From positions 868,001-932,000 of the forward strand of contig NZ_RBIR01000001.1 in the NCBI RefSeq assembly GCF_003634095.1: 64,000 nt of DNA. The letters run 5' to 3'. The notes under the pieces were generated by a model, which worked only from the letters and a program-made list of their open reading frames with translations, ran no database searches and was not told the DNA's origin. Source of the DNA: Arthrobacter oryzae. GTDB lineage: Bacteria; Actinomycetota; Actinomycetes; Actinomycetales; Micrococcaceae. Positions 61,782-64,000 of this stretch are shown here, in pieces (the first letter of the stretch is position 1; each line of letters starts with the position of its first letter). The translations under genes and the position numbers were made by a program.

Positions 61782-62993
61782 TTAGCTCCGCGCCGCAGTT
61801 GTGCCGTGGATTTCCTCGATCTTCTGCCACTGTCCGGACAGTGAGGACGCCTCGGCGGCGCTGACGATCGCCGCGGCGGAGGCGGCATCATGGATGTTCG
61901 AATTTTCCTGGGCGCCTCCTGCGACGGCGACGAGGAACTTCTTCGCTTCGATGACCTTGAGATCGTCGAAGCCCATGCTGTTGCCCGGTCCGGGCTGGAA
62001 GCGGGCGTAGTCGCCGTGACGCGGGCTGGCGTTCACGGTGGTGTAGCCCTGCTCGTCGTTGTTGCGGCCCAGGCAGACTTTGAGTTCGTTCATGCGTTCA
62101 AAGTCCCATTTGAGCGAACCTTCGGTTCCGTAGACTTCGATCTGGTAACCGCATTCCGGTCCCACGGCGACGCGGGAGGACTCGATGGTGCCGACGGCCC
62201 CGGCGCCGCGGGCGGACGGGCCGAAGCGGACCAGCGCTGCTGCGTAGTCCTCATTTTCAACCTCACCCATTTCCCCGTTTTCGATCACCGCGAAGTGTGT
62301 AGCCGACCCCATGGCGAGCTTTGGCCGCTGCGTGTAGACCGTGCTGGTCAGCGCAGTGACCTCGGCGATGGGTCCGACTACATACTGGCACAGGTCGGTG
62401 GCGTGGCTGAAGAGATCGGCCAGCACGCCGGTGCCGGCGAGTTTCCGGTCGAAGCGCCAGGACAGGGCGCCGTTGGGTTCGGAGGCGTACCCGGAGAAGA
62501 ACACCGCCCTGACGTTGGTCACCCGGCCCAGGCGCCCGGAGGCGACGAGCTCGCGGGCGTGCTCCACGGCGGGGGCGTGCCGGTAGTTGTAGCCGATGGA
62601 GGTAACTACGCCGGCTTCCACGGCTGCTTCCTGCACAGCGGCCGTTTCCGCATAGCCGCGCCCGACCGGCTTCTCGATCCAGAAGTGCTTGCCCGCCTTG
62701 GCGGCCGCGATGCCGATTTCCGCGTGGAGGAAGTTGGGTGCGCAGATGGATACGACGTCCACGTCGGGGTGGTTGAGGACATCGTGGTAGTCGGCGGTGC
62801 CCTCGGCGAAGCCGAGGACATCCTTTGCGAACTCGATTCTGCTGGGTTCGGTGTCGGCGGCGATGACGAGCTTGGTCGTCAGGCCGAGTTCGGGGTAAAC
62901 GTACGGTACGGCCTGGTAGGCGCGCGAGTGGAGCTTTCCCATCCATCCGACGCTGATGAGGCCGACACCGATGGTGCGGGTTTCTGTGCTCAC
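61782..62993 (-). CDS. Gfo/Idh/MocA-family oxidoreductase
   Basis: A 403-residue enzyme. GTG 62993 has AAAGG upstream, and the frame further up lacks a start that fits the family. It begins TIGVGLISVGWMGKLHSRAY, has the IEKPVGRGY motif and a GVLADLFSHATDLCQYVVG dehydrogenase loop, and ends with a SGQWQKIEEI tail. The SVGWMGKLHS and YNYRHAPAVEHAREL features are those of inositol-cluster dehydrogenases adjacent to iolD/iolE. The substrate could be myo-, scyllo- or chiro-inositol, or a glycoside. It follows the HpcH aldolase gene by about 30 bases. Confidence 0.86.
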   Translation of the reverse strand: MSTETRTIGVGLISVGWMGKLHSRAYQAVPYVYPELGLTTKLVIAADTEPSRIEFAKDVLGFAEGTADYHDVLNHPDVDVVSICAPNFLHAEIGIAAAKAGKHFWIEKPVGRGYAETAAVQEAAVEAGVVTSIGYNYRHAPAVEHARELVASGRLGRVTNVRAVFFSGYASEPNGALSWRFDRKLAGTGVLADLFSHATDLCQYVVGPIAEVTALTSTVYTQRPKLAMGSATHFAVIENGEMGEVENEDYAAALVRFGPSARGAGAVGTIESSRVAVGPECGYQIEVYGTEGSLKWDFERMNELKVCLGRNNDEQGYTTVNASPRHGDYARFQPGPGNSMGFDDLKVIEAKKFLVAVAGGAQENSNIHDAASAAAIVSAAEASSLSGQWQKIEEIHGTTAARS

Positions 62994-63024
62994 GTTCTTG
63001 CCTTTCTTTCTAAAAACGTTGTGG

Positions 63025-63813
63025 TCAGTTGCGGGCGGTGTCGAAGGCGTCGCGGAACGCCGCCGCCATGATGGTCGAGTCGGAGCCGATGGCGACGAAC
63101 CGGAAGCCCTGCCGGACATACTTGGCAGCTCCCGGACCGTCCACGGCCAGGATTCCCGCCGCCTTGTTGTGCTGTTGCGCCGCGGAGACGACGCGCTGCA
63201 GGGCCTCCTGAAAGACGCTGCTGTCCAGCTGCAGCGGGACGCCCAGCGCGTAGGACAGGTCCAGGGGTCCGACGAAGACGACGTCGACGCCGTCCTGGGC
63301 CGCGATGTCTTCGACGGACGCCAGCGCTTCCAGGGTTTCGATCTGGATGATGCCGAGGGTTTCCTGGCGGGGTTCGGTAAGGGTCCGGCGGTCCATGCCC
63401 CAGCGGCAGGACCGGTTGTAGGTGGCCACGCCGCGGTCTCCGTGGGGCGGATACAGCATGTGCCGGACCGATTCTGCGGCCTGGTCGACGGTGTTCAACC
63501 GGGGAACCATGATCCCCGCGGCTCCCTGGTCCAGGACGCGGCCGATCCGGATGCGGTCCCCGGATTCGACCCGGACGATGGTCGGAACGCCGTAGCTCCC
63601 GGCGGCAATGACGCCGTCACGGACCGCGTCTTCACCACCGGAGCCGTGTTCAAGGTCGATCAGCACCCAGTCGGCGCCCGCCGCAGCGCAGACTTCGGCG
63701 GCCGTTGCCGAGGACATTCCCACGAAGGTGCCGACGGTGACTTCGCCGTCGGATAGGCGTCGGCGCAGCTGCCCGGCGTCCAGCGGTCCTGAATTGATTG
63801 GTTCGTTGCTCAT
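63025..63813 (-). CDS. HpcH/HpaI-type class II aldolase
   Basis: A 262-residue metal-dependent pyruvate aldolase of the HpcH/HpaI/citrate lyase beta family. Conserved pieces are TVGTFVGMSSATAAEVCAAAGADWVLIDLEHG in outline (metal-binding Glu/Asp), GAAGIMVPRL, GIIQIETLEAL and DVVFVGPLDLS. It cleaves 4-hydroxy-2-keto acids to pyruvate and an aldehyde. ATG 63813 overlaps the iolD stop by four bases. A pyruvate aldolase within an inositol operon is not part of the classical iolABCDEGJ set. Confidence 0.88.
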   Translation of the reverse strand: MSNEPINSGPLDAGQLRRRLSDGEVTVGTFVGMSSATAAEVCAAAGADWVLIDLEHGSGGEDAVRDGVIAAGSYGVPTIVRVESGDRIRIGRVLDQGAAGIMVPRLNTVDQAAESVRHMLYPPHGDRGVATYNRSCRWGMDRRTLTEPRQETLGIIQIETLEALASVEDIAAQDGVDVVFVGPLDLSYALGVPLQLDSSVFQEALQRVVSAAQQHNKAAGILAVDGPGAAKYVRQGFRFVAIGSDSTIMAAAFRDAFDTARN

Positions 63814-64000
63814 CCGAACCACCGCTGGCGGCCGCGTGCCTGCTCGTAGTCGGCGCGCAGGGTGCGGACCCATTCCTGTTCGGATACTTCCGCGGGAGCC
63901 ACATCCCACCAGACGTCGCCGCCGGGCAGGTCCACGTGGGGCACCGTGGGGACCACGATCACGACGGGACCTTGCGTGTCGCGGGTGGAGGCCAGTGCGT
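63810..64000 (-). CDS. iolD: IolD, 3D-(3,5/4)-trihydroxycyclohexane-1,2-dione hydrolase, C-terminal end
   Basis: The frame runs from the right window edge to TGA 63812-63810 and is therefore only the last ~63 residues. They read as the thiamin-diphosphate enzyme tail typical of IolD: GPVVIVVPTVPHVDLPGG, then DVWWDVAPAEVSEQ and a helical VRTLRADYEQARGRQRW end. The stop overlaps the aldolase start. It is probably among the first genes of the transcript. Confidence 0.75.
   Translation of the reverse strand, partial: ALASTRDTQGPVVIVVPTVPHVDLPGGDVWWDVAPAEVSEQEWVRTLRADYEQARGRQRWFG

Overview
The window is high-GC actinobacterial DNA. Gene content points to a soil Micrococcaceae such as Arthrobacter or Pseudarthrobacter: a mycothiol-type MDMPI enzyme, a DUF4193 protein, many GTG/TTG starts and frequent 4-base ATGA/TTGA overlaps. 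The genus is an inference. No prophage, transposase, rRNA or CRISPR array was seen. Mobile-DNA signs are limited to a degenerate tRNA-like sequence (19266-19333), a truncated LysR gene (48.2-48.6 kb) and one lower-GC SDR gene (38358-39098).

Layout. 0-2.1 kb: 3' end of a DNA polymerase IV gene, a DUF1326-DUF2182 pair with cysteine clusters and a small hypothetical gene. 2.2-8.6 kb: a cell-envelope block with two related membrane-anchored alpha/beta hydrolases, an SGNH hydrolase and an MprF-like protein (membrane domain plus DUF2156). 8.7-11.5 kb: a sugar/inositol porter with an 18-bp palindromic operator inside its promoter, then a LacI regulator. 11.5-15 kb: PEP synthase and its regulatory protein PpsR. 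15-24.2 kb: single housekeeping or hypothetical genes, including DUF4193, a polysaccharide deacetylase lipoprotein, SelO and a stand-alone LigD-type polymerase domain.

24.3-28 kb: glutamate decarboxylase, a membrane protein and a ClC-type channel/antiporter on the minus strand, probably an acid-resistance module. The ClC gene is preceded by a 24-codon upstream ORF whose stop overlaps its start. 28-34 kb: a reactive-sulfur locus with a CstR-like persulfide sensor (two Cys, no His), a metallo-beta-lactamase-rhodanese fusion, two more rhodaneses, a TauE-type exporter, an MFS carrier and a DUF302 protein. Three near-identical ATACCC-GGGTAT operators tie it together. 34-40 kb: a HhH-GPD repair protein, a K+-channel-like membrane protein, a 3-mercaptopyruvate sulfurtransferase, DedA, an SDR and a RibD/DHFR-like protein.

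40.5-48.1 kb: an exopolysaccharide cluster encoding a UDP-xylose synthase-like enzyme, UDP-glucose dehydrogenase, GalE, a cellulose-synthase-like GT2, a membrane-anchored GH53 endo-beta-1,4-galactanase and GalU. A processive synthase coupled to galE and followed by an endogalactanase suggests a synthase-dependent beta-galactan. This is the most interesting candidate for an undescribed system. 48.2-54.2 kb: an ArsR-CDF metal-efflux pair and two divergent MFS pumps with an XRE/MmyB-type regulator that share a repeated operator motif. 54.4-64 kb: a minus-strand myo-inositol catabolic operon (iolD end, HpcH aldolase, Gfo/Idh, LacI, 2-hydroxyacid dehydrogenase, iolG, SDR, iolE, Gfo/Idh, iolA/mmsA). 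The porter at 8.8 kb could supply its substrate.
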